This document shows, piece by piece, positions 5,857-11,319 of a stretch of 11,319 nucleotides of DNA. Position 1 is the first letter of the stretch; the number at the start of each line of letters is the position of its first letter. The translations under genes and the position numbers were made by a program. The notes under the pieces were generated by a model. The model saw nothing but the letters and a program-made list of their open reading frames with translations. It was not told where the DNA came from and did no database searches. Source of the DNA: an uncultured Oscillibacter sp. (lineage in GTDB: Bacteria > Bacillota > Clostridia > Oscillospirales > Oscillospiraceae); contig CAMHBH010000068.1 in the NCBI GenBank assembly GCA_946183175.1, positions 1 to 11,319 of the forward strand, read 5' to 3'.

Positions 5857-7218
5857 TCAAAACGCGTTGCCGCACTCGGGGCAGAATTTCGGGGGCTGTG
5901 CGGGGTTCGGGACGGCCCACCCGCATTTCGGGCACGCCGTCACCGCCGACGGCCTAGCCGTGCCGCACTCCATGCAGAATTTCCCGGTGTTGGCCCTGCC
6001 GCACTTCGGGCAAGTCCAGCCCGCTTCCGTCTCCGGCTTTTTCGTGCCGCACTCCGTGCAGAATTTCCCGCGCGCGGGCCTGCCGCATTTCGGACACGTC
6101 CACGTATCGGCGGCGGGCGCGGCCTGCTGTACGGGGGGCTGTTGCTGTCCCATCTGGTACAACTGCGCGGCGTTCACGCCCCCGCTCTGCGCCGCCATAT
6201 TCAGCCCCATGAAGCCCATCGCGGCCCCCCCGGCGTTCCCGGCGGCGGTACGCATCGCGTCGGCCTGCGCGCCCGTCAGCGCGGCGGCGGCGCGGCGCGG
6301 GTCCATGTACGCGGCGTCCTTCTGCATGGCCTTCAGCGTGGCCTCGTCCTCCTCGCTGGCCTTCATCGACGAGACGCCCACGTTGACAATCTCAATGCCG
6401 CGCTGGTCGCGCCACCTCGGCGACAACGTGTCATTCATCGCCTGCGCAAGCTCGAACGTGTGCCCCGGGAGCGCCGAATAGCGGATTCCCATTTCGGAAA
6501 TGCGCGCGAACGCGGGCTGTAGGGCCGTCAGGAACTCGCTCTTTAGCTGGCTGTCCAACTGGTCGCGGGTGTAGTTCCCGGAGACGTTCCCGCAGACGTT
6601 CGTGTAAAACAGCATGGGGTTCGTAATCTTGTAGCTGTACTCGCCGAAACAGCGGATGGAGATGTCCATATCAATCCCGGCGCGCTCGTCGACGACCCGG
6701 AAGGGTACCGCGTTCGGGGTGCCGTACTTGTTGCCGATAATCTCCTTGAGGTTGAAGTAGTAGACGCGCTGGTCCATGGCCTTCTGTCCGCCGAATGTAA
6801 AGTTCTCGCCGACCTGCGCGAAGAAGTTCTTGAAGCCCTCGCCCAGAGACCCCGCGAAAATGGAATGCTGGGAGGAGGCGTCGTACTGGTAGAAGCCGGT
6901 CTCGGCGCAGAGTTCGACGACCTTGCCCTGCTCGACAATCATCATGCACTGTCCGTCGGCGACCGCGATACGGGAGCCCTCCGTAATGATGTTGTCGTCC
7001 CTCTTGTTGACGGTGCGCCCGTTCTTGCGCTTGACGCCCTTCGCGACGAGTACGTCGACGGGCAACGCCTCGCAGTAGAAATACTCCTTGTATTGCGCGT
7101 CGAGTTCGTTGAAGAACGCGCCCGCCGCCGCGCCGCCCACAGAAGCGACAACGCCTCCGGCGACAGTCGCCGCCGTGGCCGCCGCCGCCGCGCCAATGCC
7201 TTTCAGCAGTGTCAACAT
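5857..7218 (-). CDS. ydjI: SPFH-domain protein with three C-terminal zinc ribbons, YdjI-like
   Basis: A 453-residue protein. Residues 1-34 are an Ala/Gly-rich hydrophobic stretch that may contact membrane. Residues about 45-300 form an SPFH/band-7 domain of the virion-core-like YdjI group, with VLVAKGVKRKNGR, EGSRIAVADGQ, AVPFRVVDE and GIEIVNVGVSSM. A linker rich in Ala, Gly and Gln follows (about 308-370). Then come three zinc ribbons with cysteines 375/378/387/390, 403/406/415/418 and 429/432/446/449. The first two share CPKCGR and GKFC-x-ECGT and look like internal duplicates. In B. subtilis, YdjI is the soluble SPFH partner that brings PspA to the membrane. It is first in its operon, with its own promoter. 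ATG 7218 is chosen because AGGAAAGGGG lies eight bases upstream. Longer in-frame extensions run through the promoter and into the lipoprotein gene. Confidence 0.88.
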   Translation of the reverse strand: MLTLLKGIGAAAAATAATVAGGVVASVGGAAAGAFFNELDAQYKEYFYCEALPVDVLVAKGVKRKNGRTVNKRDDNIITEGSRIAVADGQCMMIVEQGKVVELCAETGFYQYDASSQHSIFAGSLGEGFKNFFAQVGENFTFGGQKAMDQRVYYFNLKEIIGNKYGTPNAVPFRVVDERAGIDMDISIRCFGEYSYKITNPMLFYTNVCGNVSGNYTRDQLDSQLKSEFLTALQPAFARISEMGIRYSALPGHTFELAQAMNDTLSPRWRDQRGIEIVNVGVSSMKASEEDEATLKAMQKDAAYMDPRRAAAALTGAQADAMRTAAGNAGGAAMGFMGLNMAAQSGGVNAAQLYQMGQQQPPVQQAAPAADTWTCPKCGRPARGKFCTECGTKKPETEAGWTCPKCGRANTGKFCMECGTARPSAVTACPKCGWAVPNPAQPPKFCPECGNAF

Positions 7219-7277
7219 GTTGAAAACCCCTTTCCTAATCAAAGCCGCGTCCGTTCGCGCGGTATTACGCCAAGCGT

Positions 7278-7306
7278 AGTATACCGCCGGACGGCGCAAA
7301 AGTCCA
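7278..7306 (-). promoter_or_regulatory. sigma-A-type promoter of the ydjI-ydjG-ydjH-like operon
   Basis: On the minus strand there is TGGACT (7301-7306), a 17-base spacer, and TATACT (7278-7283), about 60 bases before the ydjI-like ATG. The -10 is excellent and the -35 matches four of six. I see no sigma-W-type GAAAC-CGTA signature, although sigma-W drives the B. subtilis pspA-ydjGHI operon. Confidence 0.6.
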
Positions 7307-7348
7307 TAGACTTGTGAAAAATTGATGTTAGATTTGGCCCTATGACGA

Positions 7349-7371
7349 CCGCCCCCGCGACGCGGGGACGG
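7349..7371 (-). terminator. hairpin after the lipoprotein gene, possible terminator
   Basis: Arms 7349-7358 and 7362-7371 pair over ten positions with one G-T wobble and a GAC loop, starting eight bases after the lipoprotein stop. On the minus strand it is followed by TCGTCAT rather than a clear U-run. Termination is therefore likely but not of the textbook type. Confidence 0.45.
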
Positions 7372-7379
7372 CTGTTTGA

Positions 7380-9053
7380 TTATCCGGCGTAGAGCAGACC
7401 GTCGAAAAGCTCGTCCTCGGGTACGCCGTCGATGGTCGGCGGGTACTCGTCCGGGGTGTCGTACGCGAGCGCGAACACCGTATTGTCCGGCGCGCGGAAA
7501 TACGTACTCTCCCTGTCCGTGGCGACGAGTTCGACTTCCGTACCCGCCGGAAGCGTCGCTTCCCCGTCCGTGGAGACTGTCCAATCGTCGGCGGCCCGGG
7601 GGGTTACGGTCAAGTCCTGTTTGAGCGTCAGGACGTATTCCCCGGCGTTGTAGAGCAGTTTCCCCGACAACTGGAAGCCTGTCGGCGTGAGACTGTACGT
7701 GCCCGTACCGCCCCAAGTCCCGAACTGGTAGAAGCGCGTGGTCAGCGACACGTTTTCGGGATTCGTTAGGGCGACGTGATAGCTGTCGTAGAGCGACCAG
7801 TCGTCGACGGCGTCGAAGTCGTCGGGCGGCTCGGGATACGTGAAGGAATCCGGGCCCGTGAGCGACATTCCGCCGACGCGCGCCCCGTTTACGCGGTATA
7901 CCATGACGGAGTTGGCGTCGTCGTCCATCGTCAGGACGGCAACGACGTAATCGCCCGCCGGAATGTGCGCGTAATAGAAGTGGGTCTCGAAGCTGCCCGT
8001 CTGGTCAAAGACGATGTTCCGGCCCTCAGGGACTGTCCATTCGGTGTCGGCACCCGCCGAAGTCAGGCGGTCAATCCAGCGGTTCGCGCCCTCCGGGGCG
8101 TCGAATTCCAGCCCGAAGCCGCTGTACCAGTCGGAATCGGGGTAGTCGGCGTCGGGGATGTCCCAGACCTCGACGCTGTGCCCGTCGAAGCGGTACGGAA
8201 TCTCCGTGCCGATTTCCACGAACCACGCGTCGTTGTCGCCGCGGTAGTCCGATTTGAGCATGTCGGCGTCGCGGTCGAAGTAGAGCTTTGCCGTCAGCGC
8301 GCCCTCGGAGTAGGCGGCGATTTCGTAGGGGTTGAACCAGAAGGTCACGCCGTCCGGTTCTATGGAAAAGGTGTAGTCGTCCCAGAGGTAGTCGGCGACC
8401 ATCCCGCCCGGGGACAGTTCCGTATAAAGCGCGTCGAGTTCCTCGCCGATTCTGCTGTTAATCGTGATTTTGCCCTCGTCGGTGAGCAGGTCTTCCAGCG
8501 TGATTTCCGCGCCGGACACGGTGTCGAAGTTGGCCGCGCCGTAGCCGTAGCTCATATGCGCCCCGCCGGAGTAGTCCCACCAGTAGTTCACGATACTGAC
8601 CGCTTTCGCGTCGGCGCGGCGTACCATCGAGTGGACTTCCCCGCCGAGAGTTTGTACGGCGTCGCCGGCGTCGAGCACGTCGGGCAGTACGTCCTCCCGC
8701 TCCTGATACGCGTCGAGCGCGTTACTGTGCGCCGCCTCCCGGAAGCGGTCGAGCGCTTCGCTGAGCGCCGGGTACTCGTCCCGCGTCGCGGCGTCGGCCC
8801 CGGGCAGTTCCGACACCATCGAGTTGACTATCGCGCCGCGGTCGTCGTCGTAGTGGTACTCCATATCGGTGGTCAGGCCCAGCACCGGGCGGAACGCCTC
8901 CGGAATCTCCTCGACTTCCGGCTCGGGTGCCGGTTCGATATCGGGGGCCCTGCTTACGTCGGCAGTCCCGCCGCCGCAACCCGACAGCAGTACCGTAACG
9001 GCCAGCGCCGCCGACAACAGCGCCCGCCGGAGATAATTTCCAGTTTTTTGCAT
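7380..9053 (-). CDS. lipoprotein with RsiV/PdaC-like DUF4163-DUF3298 region
   Basis: A 557-residue exported lipoprotein. It has a basic start, a hydrophobic stretch (11-22) and lipobox LLSGC with the lipidated Cys at 26, followed by Gly and an acidic/Pro linker (38-55). Residues about 70-255 resemble DUF4163 followed by DUF3298: the segment YSGGAHMSYGYGAANFD (161-177), EITLEDLL (183-190) and WFNPYEIAAYSEG (239-251) are the family landmarks. That module occurs in the lysozyme-sensing anti-sigma factor RsiV and next to the PdaC deacetylase domain. Residues about 300-557 are not recognised. They are rich in Asp and aromatic residues with beta-like character, and 497-530 could be SH3-like. There is no transmembrane anti-sigma segment and no adjacent sigma factor, so an RsiV role is not implied. 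The ATG has AAGGAG (9063-9068) nine bases upstream and a good promoter. It is monocistronic by layout. Confidence 0.85.
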   Translation of the reverse strand: MQKTGNYLRRALLSAALAVTVLLSGCGGGTADVSRAPDIEPAPEPEVEEIPEAFRPVLGLTTDMEYHYDDDRGAIVNSMVSELPGADAATRDEYPALSEALDRFREAAHSNALDAYQEREDVLPDVLDAGDAVQTLGGEVHSMVRRADAKAVSIVNYWWDYSGGAHMSYGYGAANFDTVSGAEITLEDLLTDEGKITINSRIGEELDALYTELSPGGMVADYLWDDYTFSIEPDGVTFWFNPYEIAAYSEGALTAKLYFDRDADMLKSDYRGDNDAWFVEIGTEIPYRFDGHSVEVWDIPDADYPDSDWYSGFGLEFDAPEGANRWIDRLTSAGADTEWTVPEGRNIVFDQTGSFETHFYYAHIPAGDYVVAVLTMDDDANSVMVYRVNGARVGGMSLTGPDSFTYPEPPDDFDAVDDWSLYDSYHVALTNPENVSLTTRFYQFGTWGGTGTYSLTPTGFQLSGKLLYNAGEYVLTLKQDLTVTPRAADDWTVSTDGEATLPAGTEVELVATDRESTYFRAPDNTVFALAYDTPDEYPPTIDGVPEDELFDGLLYAG

Positions 9054-9084
9054 GATTTCACGCTCCTTTGTCTAAGGTAACCCC

Positions 9085-9113
9085 ATCATAGCACACGCCG
9101 CCCCGCTTTGCAA
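9085..9113 (-). promoter_or_regulatory. promoter of the lipoprotein gene
   Basis: On the minus strand there is TTGCAA (9108-9113), a 17-base spacer and TATGAT (9085-9090), with TGC just before the -10 (extended -10 type). It lies about 32 bases from the lipoprotein ATG and faces away from the S10 operon promoter. Confidence 0.72.
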
Positions 9114-9261
9114 CGGAAACTTGCGCCTTGTCCGTCACTGCGCGACGCCGCCCCAGCCGTAAACGGGGAAATGGTACGCCGTCGAATACGGCTCCCCATA
9201 TCAACAGAGGGGGCGGCAACACAGGCCTGTAAAATTTTCCCGGCGAATGCCAAAAAAACTC
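9114..9261. other. gap between divergent promoters
   Basis: About 150 bases separate the lipoprotein promoter from the S10 operon promoter. No convincing gene is seen. The gap contains a nested inverted repeat: GGGG (9165-9168) with CCCC (9194-9197) outside, GCCGT (9178-9182) with ACGGC (9188-9192) inside. This could be a protein-binding site or a small hairpin. It also contains an A-run (9252-9258) just upstream of the S10 -35 that may act as an UP element. Confidence 0.4.
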
Positions 9262-9290
9262 TTGACAGGCACGTTTTTTTCCGCTATACT
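9262..9290 (+). promoter_or_regulatory. near-consensus promoter of the S10 ribosomal protein operon
   Basis: A perfect -35 TTGACA (9262-9267), a 17-base spacer containing seven Ts, and -10 TATACT (9285-9290). An A-tract lies just upstream, as expected for a strong growth-linked promoter. Transcription should start near A9296, leaving a leader of about 245 nt before rpsJ. Confidence 0.85.
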
Positions 9291-9295
9291 GCTTT

Positions 9296-9540
9296 AGTCT
9301 GCTTGGGGTGCAAGCCAAGCGGCACGCGATGAACCGGGAGATTGCCCGCGAGAGCGGGGTAACTTCCGGGGAGTATGTCCGAAGAATCGGGCGACTGGGA
9401 ATCCCACGCTGTCACCGGTCGGAGTTACTGTGTACCCGTCCGGCGTTTTTGTCGGCTGGAATGACACGCACGGCTTAGCGGACAGATTTTCTCCGCACGC
9501 GGACATACTTTTCTGTACAAATCAGGGAGGAATTGCAACC
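9296..9540 (+). ncRNA. long, potentially structured leader of the S10 operon
   Basis: Several helices can be drawn by eye. The first is 9301-9306 with 9315-9320. The second is 9345-9349 with 9354-9358, closed by a GAGA tetraloop of GNRA type. The third is 9359-9368 with 9420-9428, directly stacked on the second and with one bulged base. Inside the third is 9391-9393 plus 9396-9399 with 9403-9409. Near the 3' end, TCCGC (9492-9496) can pair either with 9478-9482 or, as TCCG, with 9500-9503. The second option is followed by a short T-run (9509-9512), giving a possible switch. T-runs also occur at 9446-9450. The SD GGGAGGA (9525-9531) is nine bases before rpsJ. I do not recognise it as a named riboswitch. 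Ribosomal-protein feedback is an inference. Confidence 0.4.
9329..9478 (+). CDS. possible 49-codon helix-turn-helix mini-ORF inside the S10 leader
   Basis: ATG 9329 to TAG 9476-9478. Residues 2-31 have the spacing of an HTH: NREIARESG, then VTSGEYVRRI, then GRLGIPR, reminiscent of HTH segments in transposases, HNH endonucleases or small regulators. The frame is also open upstream to a GTG at 9308. There is no good SD at either start. Codon use, with CGA, AGA, TGT and CCA, is less biased than in the neighbours. After about residue 32 nothing is recognisable. It may be a decayed mobile-element fragment, a tiny real gene, or a chance reading of a structured leader. Confidence 0.25.
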   Translation: MNREIARESGVTSGEYVRRIGRLGIPRCHRSELLCTRPAFLSAGMTRTA

Positions 9541-9852
9541 ATGGCGCAAAAACAGTTAATCCGTATCCGGCTGAAAGCCTACGACCATCAGGTCATTGAC
9601 CAGAGCGCGGAGAAAATCGTCGAGACCGCCCGCCGCACCGGCGCGAAAGTCTCCGGGCCGATTCCCCTGCCCACCAAGAAGGAAGTCGTCACGATTCTGC
9701 GCGCCGTCCACAAGTACAAGGACAGCCGCGAGCAGTTCGAGCGCCGTACCCATAAGCGCCTGATTGACATCACCAATTCGACGCCCAAAACAGTCGAGGC
9801 GCTCATGGCGCTGGAACTGCCCGCCGGTGTCGAGTTCAACGTCAAGCTGTAA
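9541..9852 (+). CDS. rpsJ: 30S ribosomal protein S10
   Basis: 103 residues, the normal length for S10, which is part of the 30S head and, as NusE, also binds NusB in antitermination. Recognisable parts are IRIRLKAYDH at the start, the extended loop around SGPIPLPTKKEVVTILRA, the KDSREQFERRTHKRLIDI segment, and the C-terminal TPKTVEALMALELPAGVEFNV. It is the first gene of the S10 operon. GGGAGGA lies nine bases upstream. A longer in-frame start at 9430 is rejected because the family N-terminus begins at MAQKQ. It is followed after 82 bases by rplC. Confidence 0.98.
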   Translation: MAQKQLIRIRLKAYDHQVIDQSAEKIVETARRTGAKVSGPIPLPTKKEVVTILRAVHKYKDSREQFERRTHKRLIDITNSTPKTVEALMALELPAGVEFNVKL

Positions 9853-9865
9853 CATAGTCGCCAAT

Positions 9866-9907
9866 CGTCCCGCGCGGACGGGGTCAAGTCGGCGGGGAGC
9901 CGCCGAC
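9866..9907 (+). other. two intercistronic hairpins between rpsJ and rplC
   Basis: CGTCC (9866-9870) pairs with GGACG (9876-9880). GTCGGCGG (9888-9895) pairs perfectly with CCGCCGAC (9900-9907) around a GGAG loop. No T-run follows, so neither is a standard terminator. The second ends 13 bases before the rplC SD. Confidence 0.55.
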
Positions 9908-9934
9908 CAATAACCTGAGCAAGGAGGAGCATCC

Positions 9935-10651
9935 ATGAAAGCGATTATCGGCAAAAAAGTGGGCATGTCCCAGGTTTTTGACGAAAACGGCAAAGTGATT
10001 CCCGTAACAGTCATCGAGGCGGGGCCCTGCGCCGTAGTCCAGAAGAAGACCGAGGAGAAGGACGGCTACAACGCCGTGCAATTAGGGTTCGGCGACGTGC
10101 CGGAACGCAAGTTGACCAAGCCCGAACTCGGACACCTCAACAAAGCGGGCGTCGGGCCGAAGAAGTACCTGCGGGAGTTCGACCTTGAGAACGCCGACGA
10201 GCTGAACGTAGGCGACCTCGTAAAAGCGGACACGTTCGCGGAAGGCGATTTCGTCGACGTGACGGGCACGAGCAAGGGCCACGGCTACCAGGGCGTCATC
10301 AAGCGCCACGGCGCGCACCGCCTCAAAGAGACGCACGGCAGCGGCCCGGTCGGACGCCACCCCGGTTCCATGGGGCCGTCGACGGACCCCTCGCGCGTGT
10401 TCAAGGGCAAGATTGGCGCCGGACACATGGGCGTCGAACAGGTCACAGTACAAAACCTCCGTGTCGTCCGGGTCAACGCGGAGCTGAATATGCTGGTCGT
10501 ATGCGGCGCCGTACCCGGCCCGAAGGGCAGTCTTGTCACGGTCAAGTCGACGGTCAAGACCCACAAGGTCAAACAGCTCGGTGCCGACATCAGCAGGAAC
10601 CCGCAGAAGGCTTCCGGGCGCAATCCGCAGAAGGCCTCCGCGAGAAAGTAA
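9935..10651 (+). CDS. rplC: 50S ribosomal protein L3, with C-terminal extension
   Basis: 238 residues, against the usual 205-215 for bacterial L3, a 50S assembly-initiator protein whose loop reaches toward the peptidyl-transferase centre. Family marks are MKAIIGKKVGMSQVF at the start, DVTGTSKGHGYQGVIKRH (about 108-125), the HPGSMG and DPSRVFKGK loop, and GHMGVEQVTVQNL. The usual end falls near GPKGSLVTVKSTVK (about 206). About 30 extra residues follow, basic and containing RNPQKASG then RNPQKASA (10595-10642) in tandem. The ATG has AAGGAGG (9921-9927) seven bases upstream. It is the second gene of the S10 operon, and rplD follows after 18 bases. Confidence 0.97.
   Translation: MKAIIGKKVGMSQVFDENGKVIPVTVIEAGPCAVVQKKTEEKDGYNAVQLGFGDVPERKLTKPELGHLNKAGVGPKKYLREFDLENADELNVGDLVKADTFAEGDFVDVTGTSKGHGYQGVIKRHGAHRLKETHGSGPVGRHPGSMGPSTDPSRVFKGKIGAGHMGVEQVTVQNLRVVRVNAELNMLVVCGAVPGPKGSLVTVKSTVKTHKVKQLGADISRNPQKASGRNPQKASARK
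10595..10642 (+). repeat. tandem 24-bp repeat at the 3' end of rplC
   Basis: 10595-10618 and 10619-10642 encode RNPQKASG and RNPQKASA. The copies differ mostly at synonymous positions (AAC/AAT, GCT/GCC, AGG/CGC) and in the last codon. It extends the basic tail of L3. Confidence 0.85.
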
Positions 10652-10652
10652 G

Positions 10653-10672
10653 AAAGGGGTGTGTCTCAATTG
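10653..10672 (+). promoter_or_regulatory. ribosome binding site and TTG start of rplD
   Basis: AAAGGGG (10653-10659) is one base from an in-frame GTG (10661) but ten bases from an in-frame TTG (10670). Starting at TTG gives MSTVNVLNMSG, which is the normal L4 N-terminus, so TTG is preferred. Confidence 0.75.
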
Positions 10673-11293
10673 TCTACCGTGAACGTTTTGAATATGTCCG
10701 GCGAGCAGGCCGGAACCGTGGAACTGAACGACGCGATTTTTGGGATTGAACCCAACGAGGCCGTCGTGCACATGGTCGTCCGGAACCACCTGGCCAACTG
10801 TCGGCAGGGGACGCAGAGCGCGCTGACGCGCGCGGAAATCTCGGGCGGCGGGAAAAAGCCGTGGCGGCAGAAGGGCACCGGACACGCCCGCCAGGGCAGT
10901 ACGCGCGCCCCGCAGTGGACACACGGCGGCGTGGCGTTCGCGCCCAAGCCCCGCGACTACAAGTTCCATGTCAACAAGAAAGTGCGCCGCCTCGCGCTGA
11001 AGTCCGTACTCTCCGCGAAGGCCAAGGAGGGCAACCTGCTTGTCATCGACGCCATCAAGCTCGACGAAATCAAGACCGCGACCGTCCGGAAGTTCCTGAG
11101 CGCCGTCAAGGCCGACGGAAAGACCCTCATTGTCACGCCCGCCGTCGACACGACCGTCTACCGGAGCGCACGGAATCTCCCCGGCGTGCTGACCGCTCCC
11201 GCCGCGCAGTTGAATGTGTACGACATCCTCAACGCGGAGTATCTGGTAGTGGACCAAGCCGCCCTCGCCAAAATCGAGGAGGTATACGCGTAA
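10670..11293 (+). CDS. rplD: 50S ribosomal protein L4
   Basis: 207 residues from the TTG start, the typical length for L4. L4 binds 23S rRNA near the exit-tunnel constriction, and in enterobacteria it also represses its own operon. Visible features are the STVNVLNMSGEQAG start, the extended tunnel loop with GGGKKPWRQKGTGHARQG then APQWTHGGVAFAPKPRDY (about 60-95), and the globular C-terminal part with the VVDQAALAKIEE end. The TAA stop overlaps the rplW ATG by one base (TAATG), so translation of the two is probably coupled. Confidence 0.97.
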   Translation: MSTVNVLNMSGEQAGTVELNDAIFGIEPNEAVVHMVVRNHLANCRQGTQSALTRAEISGGGKKPWRQKGTGHARQGSTRAPQWTHGGVAFAPKPRDYKFHVNKKVRRLALKSVLSAKAKEGNLLVIDAIKLDEIKTATVRKFLSAVKADGKTLIVTPAVDTTVYRSARNLPGVLTAPAAQLNVYDILNAEYLVVDQAALAKIEEVYA

Positions 11294-11319
11294 TGGCTAC
11301 CGCTTATGACATCATCATC
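11293..11319 (+). CDS. rplW: 50S ribosomal protein L23, first nine codons (cut by window end)
   Basis: ATG overlaps the rplD stop by one base and is preceded by GAGGAGG near 11276. Only MATAYDIII is visible, which fits the start of L23. The position after rplD in the universal S10 operon order makes the call nearly certain despite the short length. Confidence 0.85.

Noticed and set aside
7219..7716. N-terminal extension of the YdjI-like frame
   Set aside because: It runs through the operon promoter and into the 3' end of the lipoprotein gene in another frame. The ATG at 7218 has a good SD and a natural N-terminus.
7776..9080. 434-codon plus-strand frame opposite the lipoprotein gene
   Set aside because: It is Val/Arg/Gly-rich with no domain pattern. 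The minus strand has a lipobox, SD, promoter and DUF3298 landmarks.
9430..9540. Longer N-terminus for rpsJ from an upstream in-frame start
   Set aside because: S10 begins at MAQKQ by family comparison, and a strong SD lies nine bases before that ATG.
9296..9540. Cobalamin, ZTP, glycine, THF or lysine riboswitch in the S10 leader
   Set aside because: I looked for their conserved core motifs by eye and did not find a convincing match; an Rfam search would be decisive.
10082..11257. Long minus-strand frame across rplC and rplD
   Set aside because: It lies opposite two ribosomal protein genes of certain identity and has no recognisable features.

Overview
The window is a G+C-rich bacterial chromosome segment. 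It probably comes from a Gram-positive, Clostridia-type anaerobe (an Oscillospirales-like gut bacterium is my best guess). The reasons are strong AGGAGG-type ribosome binding sites, sigma-A-type promoters, a YdjI/YdjG/YdjH-like module of the Bacillus type, a LytTR response regulator, and the S10 ribosomal operon order. Taxonomy is inferred from gene content only.

Left part, plus strand (1-3729). The window opens inside an AMP-forming acyl-CoA/acyl-ACP synthetase (1-828), followed by a probable terminator. Next come an orphan LytTR-type response regulator (942-1628) and, from its own sigma-A-type promoter, a transmembrane chemoreceptor (1822-3729). The receptor carries an exact 47-residue duplication of a HAMP-like unit. 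Its 3' side has an 84-bp-period duplication of a terminator (3735-3882), and the second copy can work in both directions.

Middle part, minus strand (9053-3880). A three-gene operon reads ydjI-like (SPFH domain plus three zinc ribbons, 7218-5857), ydjG-like (two zinc ribbons plus C-terminal membrane segment, 5800-4700) and ydjH-like (signal peptide, TPM domain, membrane segment, Gly/Ser tail, 4689-3880). In B. subtilis these families work with PspA in membrane-stress protection. No pspA is present here and the gene order differs. Upstream, also on the minus strand with its own promoter, is a lipoprotein with an RsiV/PdaC-like DUF4163-DUF3298 region (9053-7380). Together these suggest an envelope-stress neighbourhood.

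Right part, plus strand (9262-11319). This is the start of the S10 ribosomal protein operon: a near-consensus promoter, a leader of about 245 nt with several possible helices, then rpsJ, rplC, rplD and the first nine codons of rplW. The leader also holds a 49-codon open frame that reads like a helix-turn-helix peptide. rplC has an unusual C-terminal extension with a repeated octapeptide, and rplD most likely starts at TTG.

The least explained items are the S10 leader with its hidden frame, the pspA-less ydj-like operon beside an RsiV-like lipoprotein, the HAMP duplication, and the duplicated terminator.
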